From positions 23,740,391-23,804,390 of the forward strand of contig NC_091127.1 in the NCBI RefSeq assembly GCF_040183065.1: a DNA stretch of 64,000 nt, in the 5' to 3' direction. This document shows positions 11,636 to 24,100 of the stretch, one piece after another (the first letter of the stretch is position 1; each line of letters opens with the position of its first letter). A program made the position numbers and the translations under genes. This DNA comes from Periplaneta americana (lineage: Eukaryota > Arthropoda > Insecta > Blattodea > Blattidae). Below the pieces are notes generated by a model. It searched no databases. It was given only the letters and a program-made list of their open reading frames with translations, and had not been told where the DNA came from.

Positions 11636-14600
11636 GTTGACCAATATTTAAGTATCAGGAAGCAAGTTAATCTTATGATGCAATTATTCCAAGTAGTTAT
11701 AGTTCCTTTACTATATCTCTTCCTCGTGCAACGTCACAGTTTGCGGTGAGGGGAAAGAGAGATAACAGAATTTTGCAATGCTTTTTATGCTCAACCATGC
11801 TGATATGTAGTAATTATACACCTGGTAGCAGCCCTTTAATGGACCTCATTAAAGTACACCTATTCATTAAAGTTCAGGTGTTCCACCAATCAGAAAACAT
11901 CATTGTAGCAATATGGAAGCACAAGTATTGATTATTCTCGGATATGCAATCGAAAGACAACTAGCGAAACGTCATGGAGGCTGGAAATCCAATACTGTCG
12001 CAGAAGGTTATGTTCTGTTACTATAATAATTAGCGTTAATTGTAAATAATATTCAAATAAATTCAATTTGTCATCTCGTTTTTCAATGTCTAAATCAATT
12101 CCAAGGTTATATCAAGATTAATATTTATTTTACTCTCTAGATTATATCAAGGTCAATGACATTTGTTTCTCGGAAAAAATCAATACTTTCGCGTCTGCGC
12201 ACATCTCACAATTTATGAGATATTGCACAAGGTCAGTTCCGCTCCCCAGTCAGATAAGAATAATATGAATGCTAATCTTCTTCCTGCCAGTTTTCTTCCC
12301 TGTATATGTTCTCAATTTCAACATTGGACTGAGCAAAAGAATTCTTAGCAGTGAAAGAAATTTATGATAAAACCTGCAATAAGCCTATTTCTAACTTGGA
12401 GGGTACTGAATATGCAACGAAAAAAAAAAAAATTTCAGTTATGTTATGTTAGTGATAAATCCTTCCCCCCCCCCCCCCCAAATCTTTCAAGTACAGGATA
12501 ATGTGTTACTGCATGACAAAAGCAGAGTAATTAATACAGTATGTCCTGAGCAAGTGAAATGTTTCCATCATAAAAATCTTTCTCATTGGAATTTATGTAC
12601 AAGTAATGATTTATTTCTTAGGAGCAAATAAAAGCAAGCAATCCAAAATAACTAACGTTTTTGTAAAATAATTATAAGTTATTATTTAATGTAATGATGC
12701 TTTAAATGTCATTTCAATTATGTTTTTCTTATTTTTACTGTTTTTTTTTTCAGATCTCCATAAAAACGTATATGTGAAAATGAAGCTTTATTGCATTTGT
12801 CTTTATAAACAGCTGTGTCTACAGCAAGAAGAATGAACTGAAAGGTTTACATGCTTCAACATGCAGTATCCTTCATGTGTACACCCTATGGCTTGGTAGA
12901 CAGTAGGTTCGTTCCAACAAGCGGTTCATGGATCAGTTCATGTATGGTTCCTGTATCATCTTATGTGCATGCCTAGTTGAGCATCTGCTATGGGATTGAA
13001 ACTGGACTGGATGCTATTGGAACGCTTTCGCGAATCGTTATGTACTAAATCCAGAGATGCTATAACTGTGATCATCTTTGCTAAGAACGGGATGCTTATT
13101 ATTATCGTTTTGCAGCTAATTCTAATTGCAGAAAATAGAATTTCGATCATTTTCTATAAAAAGATGACAAAAAATGTGGAAGGCAAGAATTCCGCTAATT
13201 CAATGTCGTGTACTGGGGGACTCTCATCTAAAAATAGTTCTTTTTTTTTTTTAATTTTTAATATATGTACGTTATTTATTATACTTAAAGCTGCATGTCG
13301 AAATTGTAATTAACTATTTCAATACCCAAATAATTTCCATTCCCTTTCTTTTTGGCGAAAATTTAAATTAAATCTCTAGTTTTATTATTCGTCTGCACTG
13401 GCACTTTTCATCTTAACCTTATTGGTGTGAACAGTCGATCATGTCTTTCTTCAGTATCCAGGAGATGTTGGTGAGCTTATGCGCATGCGCGTCTCGCATA
13501 CTCTTCCGTACATGCCTCAATCCACGGACTATTTCTGATCATTCCGAACCCGTGTCAAAAGCTTGTTGGAACGCCCGACTGCAGTACATGTTTCCAGTTC
13601 AGGACTGGTTCGGATTGTGTTGGAACGCTTTTTCTGTACTGCGCATGCTCACGATGGTTACAGACGGTTCCTGACTGTTGTTGGAACGAACCTAGAGTTA
13701 AACTTAATGTCATTTAAAAAAACCATCTATTTTCATTATTTAACAATGCATACCTGTGGTTGCAGGAGCTGTGCTACCCCAAACTGTGGTTGTACCAGCA
13801 CCACTAGATGTCCAGGATAAGGACTGTGAAGCAGTTCCCCAAATACCAGCCGAAGGAGGCAGAGACACCTCCTTCTGCTGTTGTGCACGTTCAGCTCGTT
13901 CCCTTTCTTGCTGCTGAAATCAAAATGATACACTTGCAAAATCAATTGCAATTTGTGAAGGATTCACCCTGTTGGTAATACATAATATGTGAGGAAAAAT
14001 CAAACTTAGCTCTTCAAGCAACATTTAACTAATTTTAAAGCAAACAAAAAAAAATTTCTTTAACGATATGTATGTGACTATGGACATGGGTTCACCACTA
14101 CGACCCTGAAACCAAGATTCAAAGTATTGAGGGGAAACGTAAGGGTTTACCATCTCCTAAAAAATTCAAGGTGCAACCATCAGCAGGCAAGGTTTTGCTC
14201 TCTGTTTTTTGGAAGCCCAAGGTGTTATTTTGAGACTATTTGCAGAAAGAAGTCACAATAACAGACCTTTCTTCTTCTTTGGCACTACGGTCCTTATAGT
14301 CTAGCCTTGGCCTCCCTTAGGATCTTGGTCCATTCCTGTCCAACCAGAGCCTTCTGCCTCCATCTTCTCACGCCTAGTCTTTAAATCGTCCTCCACTCCA
14401 TCCAACCATCTTAGTTTCTGTCTGCCAATATTGCGCCTGCCTTCTGGTTTTGTGTTTAGAATCTTTTTTGGTATTCTCTGATCATTCATTCTGATTACAT
14501 GTCCTAACCATTCCAACCTACGGACTTTGATTTCAGCAACAATATCTGGAGATTTATATTGAGTTTTCAGTTCTGTATTATATCTAATTCTCCAGTGCCC

Positions 14601-17600
14601 ATTCTCATATTTAGGACCATAGATTTTCCTTAGAATTTTCCTTTCCCATGTCATCAGTTGTTGTTCCATTTTCTTCGACAGAGTCCAAGTTTCACTGCCA
14701 TAAAGCACAATTGGTCTTACGACTGTTTTATTAATGTAAGTTTTACTTTTTTACTTATGCATCTCGCTCTCAAAGTTTTGTTAAGGGCTCTCAAGCATCT
14801 ATTTCCCCCAGCAATTTTTTGCCTCATATCCGCATCTGCAGTGTTTTCTTGGGTAATTAGAACTCCTAAATATTTAAAAGAATCTGCTTCCTCATATTTC
14901 TGTCCATTTATTATAATATCTTTATTAAAAACGCCACTTGGTCTTATGTTTCTCATATATTTAGTTTTCTCTTTATTAATTTTTAACCCCATGTGCTCTG
15001 CTTCTATTTGAATTTGGGTTACTATTTCATTTAGCACTCCAAGAGATCTACTCATGACCACAATATCATCCACATAGGCCATGCACTGTCTGGTCCTATT
15101 AAATATGGTACCATTAAAATTTATATCAATATAACAGACCTTTAATATGCAAATTTAATTGAAAAATTGCTGGATGCTATCAAAGAGAAATGTTATGGTG
15201 AGTTGAAAGATTCTTTTTCACCAAGACTATGCTCCAAGTCACAAGTCCTTAGTTGCAATGGCTACAATTTCAACAGCAGGATTTGAATTGCTGGACCATC
15301 CACCCTATTCACCAGATCTGGCACCCAGAGACTTCAGGCTATTCCCAAAACTCAAAGAACACTTGTGTGGAATGAAAATTTCATCCAATAATGAAGTCAT
15401 ATAGTCTGTAAACCAATGGTTTGCAGAGGTTGGACAGCCCTTCTTCCAGGAAGCTGTGGAAATGTTGGAGCATCGTTGGGAGAAGTGTATTAAAGCAGAG
15501 TTTCTCAAACTTCTTTGAAGTGGGGACCAGTTTTTAAGTCAGAACAGTTCCGAGGACCATCTTACTCTTGTTCCCTTCGAAAGCAAATTTATCATTTTTG
15601 TAGTATATTTTAATATCAATATACTTCTATTTTAAAATAGAATTAATCAATTAAAATTAATTAAATTAAATTAATTTTATATCAGTATTAACTAATTAAG
15701 CTGATGTTAATAGAAGAAAATTCATTTTTGTTTCTTTAATAATTCAAGATTATTAGAGTTAGGATAATCTTTAACTTATTAACTAAAAGAAATAAGGTAA
15801 ATAAATGTTGGCACTCACATTAACGAAATGTGATGAGCCTGCCGATTCCTGCACAGTTCTATATTTGGGCGTATATTGGTAAGCTTAAGTCGGAGATCAT
15901 CACATATATCGAGTCGATTTTGGTAACCTACTTTATTTTTATTAGAGTTAGTGATGAAAACCCTTTCTCACACAGATACGTAGAAACAAACTGAATTATA
16001 ATCTATAAAAAACCATTGTATAGTTCACTGTGTTTTCTTTTCACTTGTGATGAGGTCCAGAAATTAACCATACCTTCCGCTTGGAATTTCATTTTAAGTC
16101 TGGTCTCATTCGAGAGTTCAATTCACTCAATGAAAGTTTGTTAGTTTCAATATCGCAATGAAAGTGATCACGAACCCATGAAAATTCGTCATATTTACTA
16201 GGAAAATAAGTTTCAAATTGTGACCTCAGAGTTATATTATTGGTGTACTAAGTACAGTACGTGACCATTTCAATGTGCAGACTGGGTGTAGGCAAAACTA
16301 TTAAGAAAGTCATAAATACATAAAAAGGTTCGGTCCTCTGTTATGAATTTGAGTGGTTCCTGGCTGGGTTACAGGGGCGGCGCCAGATGTGCAGGGAAAA
16401 GATGGCGAGAAACACCACGTTCATAGTGCTTTAAATCCCTCTTTTGTTGTTGAGAGTAGAGTGGGAAGTCAGTAGACGGATAGGGTAATATATTTAATAA
16501 AATGTCAGTACTGAGAGAAAAAGTGAAAGGCTATTGACATGCGTCATTTCCAAACTCTGAGATTTTCAGCTACAGAGTGATACACAATTCGTTTGAATTT
16601 TATTTTTTCTTCTGCCTTTTTTGAAGGATCACAAGGGCACCACAGGTGGTCCGCGGACCATAGTTTGAGAAACGCTGTATTAGAGGACTACGTGGAAATA
16701 TGAGGTATGATTTTTTTTTTTTTTTCAATTGTAAGTGAGTCAGAGGTACAGCATAGGAATCAACCCTCGTAAATCTTTCTAACAGGCAGGACTTCACTCC
16801 TGAGATGTAGGGTGTGAGTGTGCTTACAGTTTCGAGAATTTGCTAGGAATATAAGGCGAGAACTTGGCACAACATCCAAAAAGTGTAAAATCATGGGTGA
16901 CTGTTTAAAAGTTTTGCAACGGAATATTTATAATTACATACCTATCTCATCAGTCTGTAGAACTGTGATCTAATTACCTTAGCCAACTGCTCCTGTTCCT
17001 CAGCTTGTATCTCAGCAAGGGACTTGACTTTGCCTGCAGGCACAGGTTTGCGTTCTGCCCACTTGAGCTGGAGAGAGTTGTTATTGCCCTGTGCCTGTAT
17101 CTGTTGCTGTTGCTGCAGCTGTTGTTGTTGTTGCTGGTGGAGCTGGAGAAGAAGTTGCTGTTGCTGTTCCCGAAGCTCTCGCTGCAACATGAAAAATTGT
17201 ATTCACATACTCTATGCCTGAATTTATGAAAGAAGACACATTGTGGTTGTCAAGCTGCATAATATGTGTCTTTAAGTGCCGTTACTGTTATTCACTAATT
17301 TGTTTTGCCCTTCTGTCTTTCTACACTTGTAACAAATGAACTTTTTTTCATCATTTCAATTTTAAATAAATTCAATGTCGCTTATATTTTCAATAATAAT
17401 CTTATAGTGCGATAATTTTGTCAATCAGACACTTATCTGTGTAAATATTGCGCAATAGTAAGTTTCTTACTCTCCGTTTTTTTTTTTCTTTTTCATCTTG
17501 CATGTTCATCACTAGATGGACACATGATTTCTCTGTTTGCAGTTCCCAGGTTGCAAGAGAAAATCGCATTTAATCTCTTTAATCACACAGAATGCTAAAC

Positions 17601-18080
17601 ATATGTGTATCATAAATCTGAAAACATTACATAATCTTAAATATTTAACTTCGATATATCTATGTTGTTTGCTAATGCTCTGGATTTTGGATTTCTTCCA
17701 TTTTCCATCTAGCATCCCAATAGTACTTCATTAGTTGGATTGGTGTATCTTCTTGGATTTTAGTTATTGCTCGACACTTCGATACATTTATAAAAGTATG
17801 TAAACCATTATTTTAATAGCCAGGACCCTGTTGCATGATTTTACTAATATTATTATAATAAATTTACAAATTACTAATGCTAATAATTTCTGTTGCATAA
17901 TACCCATCAGTTTACTAATTTATTATTATTAATTTCCGTTAGAAAAATATTAAAAATTACAAGTTTGTTAGAGAACCATATCAGGTGTCATGGCCTCTTG
18001 GACTATAACTGTATATATCAGTGTCATGATAATCACGATGTGACTATAATAATCTGAATGGTAGTGAGTATAAATGCTGC

Positions 18081-18125
<45 letters not shown>

Positions 18126-21100
18126 TTGCTGTGTCTAATTTTTTTCTTTTGCAATGGTGAAGAGAGAAGAGCAACGAAAATTTAAACTGTGCATATTACA
18201 CAGAATTAAATGTAAAAAAATCTATATATTATTTAGCCGATTTAGCGACACATTAACCAAAGATGACAAAATTAATGGTTGGAAAGAAATAACTGAATAT
18301 GGAAAATCAATTTGAGCAGTTCTATTGTCTAGGAGGAGGCAGTGGTAAGTCTTCATCTAAAGGATTCAAAACTAGATAATTAGGCCGTGTCCCAAAGCTA
18401 TATTTACAGCTGAAGTAAACTAGGTAGTTGACTAAATAGCCGGATATGACGTCAGAAGTCATGATTCAAAGCTACATAATTTATAGGAAACAAGTCCACA
18501 GTAACTAGTGAACAAAAATACTTGCTTGACTGATGACTTGTACATTAAGCAAACATGGATGCCTCATCAGCAATTGGAGCTATGAAATCTGAAGATGCTT
18601 TGGAAGTAAACTACAGAACAATATGTTAACATTAACCTTCAACATTGACATTGCTACTCTGGTACCTTCTATACATTTTTTAAATATTGTAATATTTTAG
18701 GTTGTGATCTTTTTCACTTAACCCGTAATGAAACTGCACAGGGGCAATTTCTCAGGGCATGCTATGCTTGCGTGGACAAATTATTAGCAAAATTGAAGAT
18801 TTTTTTATATATATTTTTACAAAATATGATTCTTCAATTTAGACTACAGTTGACATTTTTACGTATTTCCAAATTATTAGCAAAATTGAAGATTTGTATT
18901 GTACATTTTTAGAAAATTTAACTCTTCAATTTGGACTACATTTGATATTTTTTCATATTTACAAATTATTAGCAAAACTGAAGATTTTTATTATATATTT
19001 TTACAAAATTCGATTCTTCAATTTGGAATACAGTTGACATTTTGGATATTTCCAAATTATTAGCAAAACTGAAGATTTTTATTTTATAGTTTTACAAAAT
19101 TAGACTCTTCAATTTAGACTGTAGTTGACATTTTTGTTAATTTACAAATTATTAGCAAAATTGAAGATTTTTATTATATATTTTTACAAAATTTAACTCT
19201 TTAATTTGAACTACAGTTGAAATTTTTGCATATTTCTGTATACTGTAATGATAGAAATATGCAAAATTGTCAACTGTACGGTAGTCGAAATTGAAAAGTC
19301 AAATTTTGTAAACAGAATTATCATAAAAATCGTCAATTTTGTTAATAATTTGTCCACGTCTGTACCATCCGCAGGTTTCACACCGCAAGTATCGCAAAGC
19401 TTGCTCGTTTCTCGGAGCTACAGGAAAGACGTAGAAATAGCGAGAATATGATGTGCGCGCAAGTGCCTTCCTCCTTGGTCCGTCCTAGGTGCACATGCTT
19501 CTGTTATGTGTTGTTTGAAGCTCTGGTCCGAGAGCTACACCAACGACTATTTAACGTTACCCAGAGCAGTATTGACAGCGGGAATGTGCTGTGATTTGCG
19601 AGTGCAATGTAATTGTATGAGCGGAATGCATGTGTTAGCTGCTGCATGTATTATTAATTCTTAAACATTAATTTGGAGTATTGCAATGAGTTCGGAATTG
19701 TGTGTTACTGAAACCTTATTATTAAATCCATTTTCCCGAAGGACTATTCAAGAGAAGACAGACATTATAGAGAATATGTGCGCTCGTTCAGTGCAGCTCA
19801 ATACAACAATGTGCACTGGTTGGCAGGATCGAAAAAAAAAACTAAATAAACTGTTTTGTTGGCCATTTTTGTTATATTATATCGAACTTCTACATCTGAT
19901 AAGCGAATATGATCCATGACTCATAATGATTTCATAATTATAAAATAAATTATTTATGTGGGTCTGATTATTTTTATTAATTATGAATTATATCCTCCCA
20001 TCTTCCCCTATGAATAAAAGAGCAAGCCTAACTTTCGTGACTAGCATTCGCCCCTGAAACTGCATTAGGACACTGCCTTCTTAATTCAGTGCTGCACTGT
20101 GATGTCATACTTTTGAGAAAAATAATCTATGAAGGCCACGAGTCAAGTATACATGTCCAAAGCTCTCTAGTGAAGTTTACTAGTCAGCTAGTTCCTAGTA
20201 ACTGTGTGTAGTATGGACTTGAGCTTTGAGACACGGCCTAAATCATGATTTAGTTTACTGTTATTGACTACAAAGTAACCTCACTAATAATCTGTAATAA
20301 TGGGTGAATGCAAATTAATAGAAAAACTAATAATATTAGTTTCAGTTTTGCAATGAGAGCTTCTAAATTTCACTAATAATATTAGCATTTTACTAGTAAT
20401 TTGTGAGTTTTCTTCTTAGCATTATGCAACAGAATTAATATTCTACAAATTACAAATCACAAGTAAATTTACTAATATTATTAGTTTGTAAATTATTACG
20501 CAGCAGAGCCCAGCAAGGTACTCCTAATATTATTAAAATATAATAAGATCCAGATAAATGTCAGGAGGTATCACTGTAAAACAGTACACTCTATTTTTTT
20601 TTCATGGAGTGCAGTTTCATAGAAAGGACTTTGCCAACAGACCTTCTACTGCGCCCTACTAATTGGTTGTCATAAATAATTGTCTTCCTTACTGTGACGG
20701 AAATCTTGTCTTCTCTTGTTAGTAACCACCAATCATAACCCTCGTTCAGAAGAATTGGCAGGCTCCCCTCAAATCCACGTGGAGGCAGAGTTACCGCATC
20801 TTTTTCAAATTCCAAGAATCCTGTCAGTCTCACTGTTTCATTTCGAAGGTCACCAGGATTATGGCAACTATGAAATGTTGAGACGAGGGGACAGGATGGA
20901 ATTGTCAGCGGTGTTTGTGTAGGAAGTTATAAATCTGTAAGTGGGCGTTCAAAGGAGCCACCGAATTGCACTCCTTGAAATAAAATAGAGTATACCCGTA
21001 AATACTCTTCCCAAAACTTCCTAAGAACCAGTCTCTAGCACTATACATTACATCTCATGACCAGCCTCATGGTCTAGTGGTCAGAGCTTCTGGCTATAAT

Positions 21101-24100
21101 TCATGAGGTCCCGGGTTCGATTCCCGGTTAGAGCACAGGAATTTTTCCTTAAAGGGGATTATTCCTGTGTTCGTCCATGGTCTGGAATTTAGGTTAAGTT
21201 TAGATTTAAGACCTCTCCTGGCACTACATTATCATAATCATCCTATCACAACATCGGGGTAATGTAACTCCATCTTCCAGGTGCCCCAACCTCAGAAGTG
21301 GGTTACAATTAAGCCACAGCCAGGAGAGAAGACCAGAAATGTCGAAAAGACAACTTGGTGGAATTGGATAAAAAAAAAATAAACATTACATCTCATTAAA
21401 TAAAAAAGATCAGATAATGATATGTTAGCAGCATAGAGCAACAAATCACACACACCTCCTTCTTCTCCTTCTCCTGTCGCTGGATGTCAGCAAGGCTGCT
21501 ACCCGACGTGCCAGGTGTCTGTTGGCTCCAAGGCGCTGCCTTTGCCCTCTGCTGCTGCTGCTCCTGGAGCCGCCTCAGGGCCTCTGTCTGGCGCCGTTGC
21601 TGCTCCAGTCGCCGCTCCTCCTCATCTTGCTGTTGTTTTTTGCGTGCCTGCTCTTCCTCCACCCTGTATGTGTACAATTGAAGCAAGTCATTTGTGTGCT
21701 AATGCCCAGAAACATAGGCCACTTAGTTCGTCAGAAACTAACCAGAGTGCACCACAAGTGTTGGGTCCACATTATACTCTAGATGAATGATGGAGGATTG
21801 TTGGGATGTCATAGGGGAACAGAGTACTACAAGAAAATCCTTATGTTACCTGGACCATGGGCTTGCCCAACACAAGTTACAAATTTAGGGCAGAGTGGGA
21901 TTTGAGCCTAGGTCCCCCTAACTTATAAGCTCAGACATTTCAATGCCTTCTCCAATGAGAAAGAATAATCACTGACAAAATTGGCAACCCTATCAATGAA
22001 CTGGACACAATTTTTAATAAATTCGACAGATATTGGAGAAAAAATGGGAGTATAAGGGTACAGTACATCAGTTATTCATATATTTCAAAAAGGCATACGT
22101 CTCGGTTAAGAGAGAAGTTTTATATAATATTCTTATTGAATTTGGTATTCCCAAGAAACTAGTTCGATTAATTGAAATGTGTCTCAGTGAAACATACAGC
22201 AGAGTCCGTATAGGTCAGTTTCTATGCTTTTCCAATTCACTGCGGGCTAAAGCAGGGAGATGCACTATCACCTTTACTTTTTAACTTTGCTCTAGAATAT
22301 GCCATTAGGAAAGTTCAGGATAACAGAGAGGGTTTGGAATTGAACGGGTTACATCAGCTTCTTGTCTATGCAGATGACGTGAATATGTTAGGAGAAAATA
22401 CACAAACGGTTAGGGAAAACACGGAAATTTTACTTGAAGCAAGTAAAGCAATCGGTTTGGAAGTAAATCCCGAAAAGACAAAGTATATGATTATGTCTCG
22501 TGACCAGAATATTGTACGAAATGGAAATATAAAAATTGGAGATTTATCCTTCGAAGAGGTGGAAAAATTCAAATATCTTGGAGCAACAGTAACAAATATA
22601 AATGACACTCGGGAGGAAATTAAATGCAGAATAAATATGGGAAATGCCTGTTATTATTCGGCTGAGAAGCTTTTGTCATCTAGTCTGCTGTCAAAAAATC
22701 TGAAAGTTAGAATTTATAAAACAGTTATATTACCGGTTGTTCTGTATGGTTGTGAAACTTGGACTCTCACTTTGAGAGAAGAACAGAGATTAAGGGTATT
22801 TGAGAATAAGGTTCTTAGGAAAATATTTGTGGTTAAGAGGGATGAAGTTACAGGAGAATGGAGAAAGTTACACAACGCAGAGCTGCATGCATTGTATTCT
22901 TCACCTGACATAATTAGGAACATTAAATCCAGACGTTTGAGAAGGGCAGGGCATGTGGCACGTATGGGCAAATCCAGAAATGCATATAGAGTGTTAGTTG
23001 GGAGGCCGGCGGGGAAAAAGACCTTTGGGGAGGCCGAGACGTAGATGGGAAGATAATATTAAAATGGATTTGAGGGAGGTGGGATATGATGGTAGAGACT
23101 GGATTAATCTTGCTCAGGATAGGGACCAATGGCGGCCTTATGTGAGGGTGGCAATGAACCTCCGGGTTCCTTAAAAGCCAGTAAGTAAGTATATTCCGAG
23201 TTACTATCATTTGTTAAACTAACATGTTAAATACATATTTGTTAATAATTTCTCTTAACTGAATTGACACTAATGGATTAACACGTCAATTCAATTTTTT
23301 TCCATAACTGATGGAAAACATGTTTAGTCAAATGTGAGTTTGTGTCATTCTGGCAAGTTTCTTGTATTGTCTATCCACTCTCTAACTGATGATATACAAA
23401 GAGAAACAAATCATATAAAGTGAAATTAGAATCCTCAACAGAATATATATTCCTGCATAGGAATTTTTGCAGCTAAATTTCTCATAAAAACTATGTGAAT
23501 GAAGTACTAAGTTGGGAACCATCCTATGACCATACTGACAAGTGCATTTACAACAGTCTTCTCCAGTTTTATTCTATACTAATTAATTATTAACACTGCT
23601 TTTTATGCCAACAGAAGTGGAATACATTTCACAAGTGTGTCAACATCACTGACCCCAATCTTATCAAGTAGCCAAATTTCTTGAACTTCGAATTGTAGCA
23701 TGCTAAATATGTGTAGATATGTTAATGTCAATCATATGTAACAATATGTGATATCCTCAATTATAGGTATTAACTATACATGTTAATTTAAATTTTAGTA
23801 AGTGGGAACCTGCCAGTGATACTTGACATTAACAATTTCTAAGAAAAAACAAGATTAACCTTCTTTTTTCTTCTTCCTCTCGTTTACGTTCTTCTTCAAG
23901 CTTCCGTTTCTTTTCTTTTTCTTCTTCTTTGCGTTTTCTTTCTTCTTCCTTTCTTCGTGCAGCTTCTTCTCGCTTTTGTGCAGCTCTTTCCTCCTCCAAT
24001 CTCTTTGCTTCCTGAAAAACAAGTTACAAGAAGCTCCATTTACTGAACTACAAAAAACAGTAAAATAAATAGACGAATAATGAGTCTACGGTTATGATCC

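Larger units (their letters stand above)
14080..16735 (+). pseudogene. Mariner transposase relic split by a LINE and an hAT element
   Basis: Three collinear pieces of one mariner gene. 14085-14230 reads [14 protein letters not shown] and [18 protein letters not shown]. 15144-15487 reads [12 protein letters not shown], then QDYAPSHKS and [16 protein letters not shown]. The tail GDYVEI is at 16686-16705. The two interruptions each have target-site duplications. Stops and frameshifts make it inactive. Confidence 0.8.
17823..20512. mobile_element. Outer MITE-like shell with degenerate TIRs
   Basis: GGACCCTGTTGCATGATTTT at the left resembles the inverse of AATTATTACGCAGCAGAGCC at the right. Both ends are rich in ACTAATAATATTAG and TTGCATAAT motifs. 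It surrounds the element at 18381-20240. The TIRs are imperfect, so the boundary is approximate. Confidence 0.5.

Noticed and set aside
11940-11985. Hammerhead-like GCGAAACGTC near 11966
   Set aside because: The CUGANGA half is absent and stem II is not formed.
20591-20833. 80-codon minus-strand ORF ([16 protein letters not shown])
   Set aside because: Reads like protein but matches nothing I recognise, and has no splice or repeat context; not enough to call a gene.
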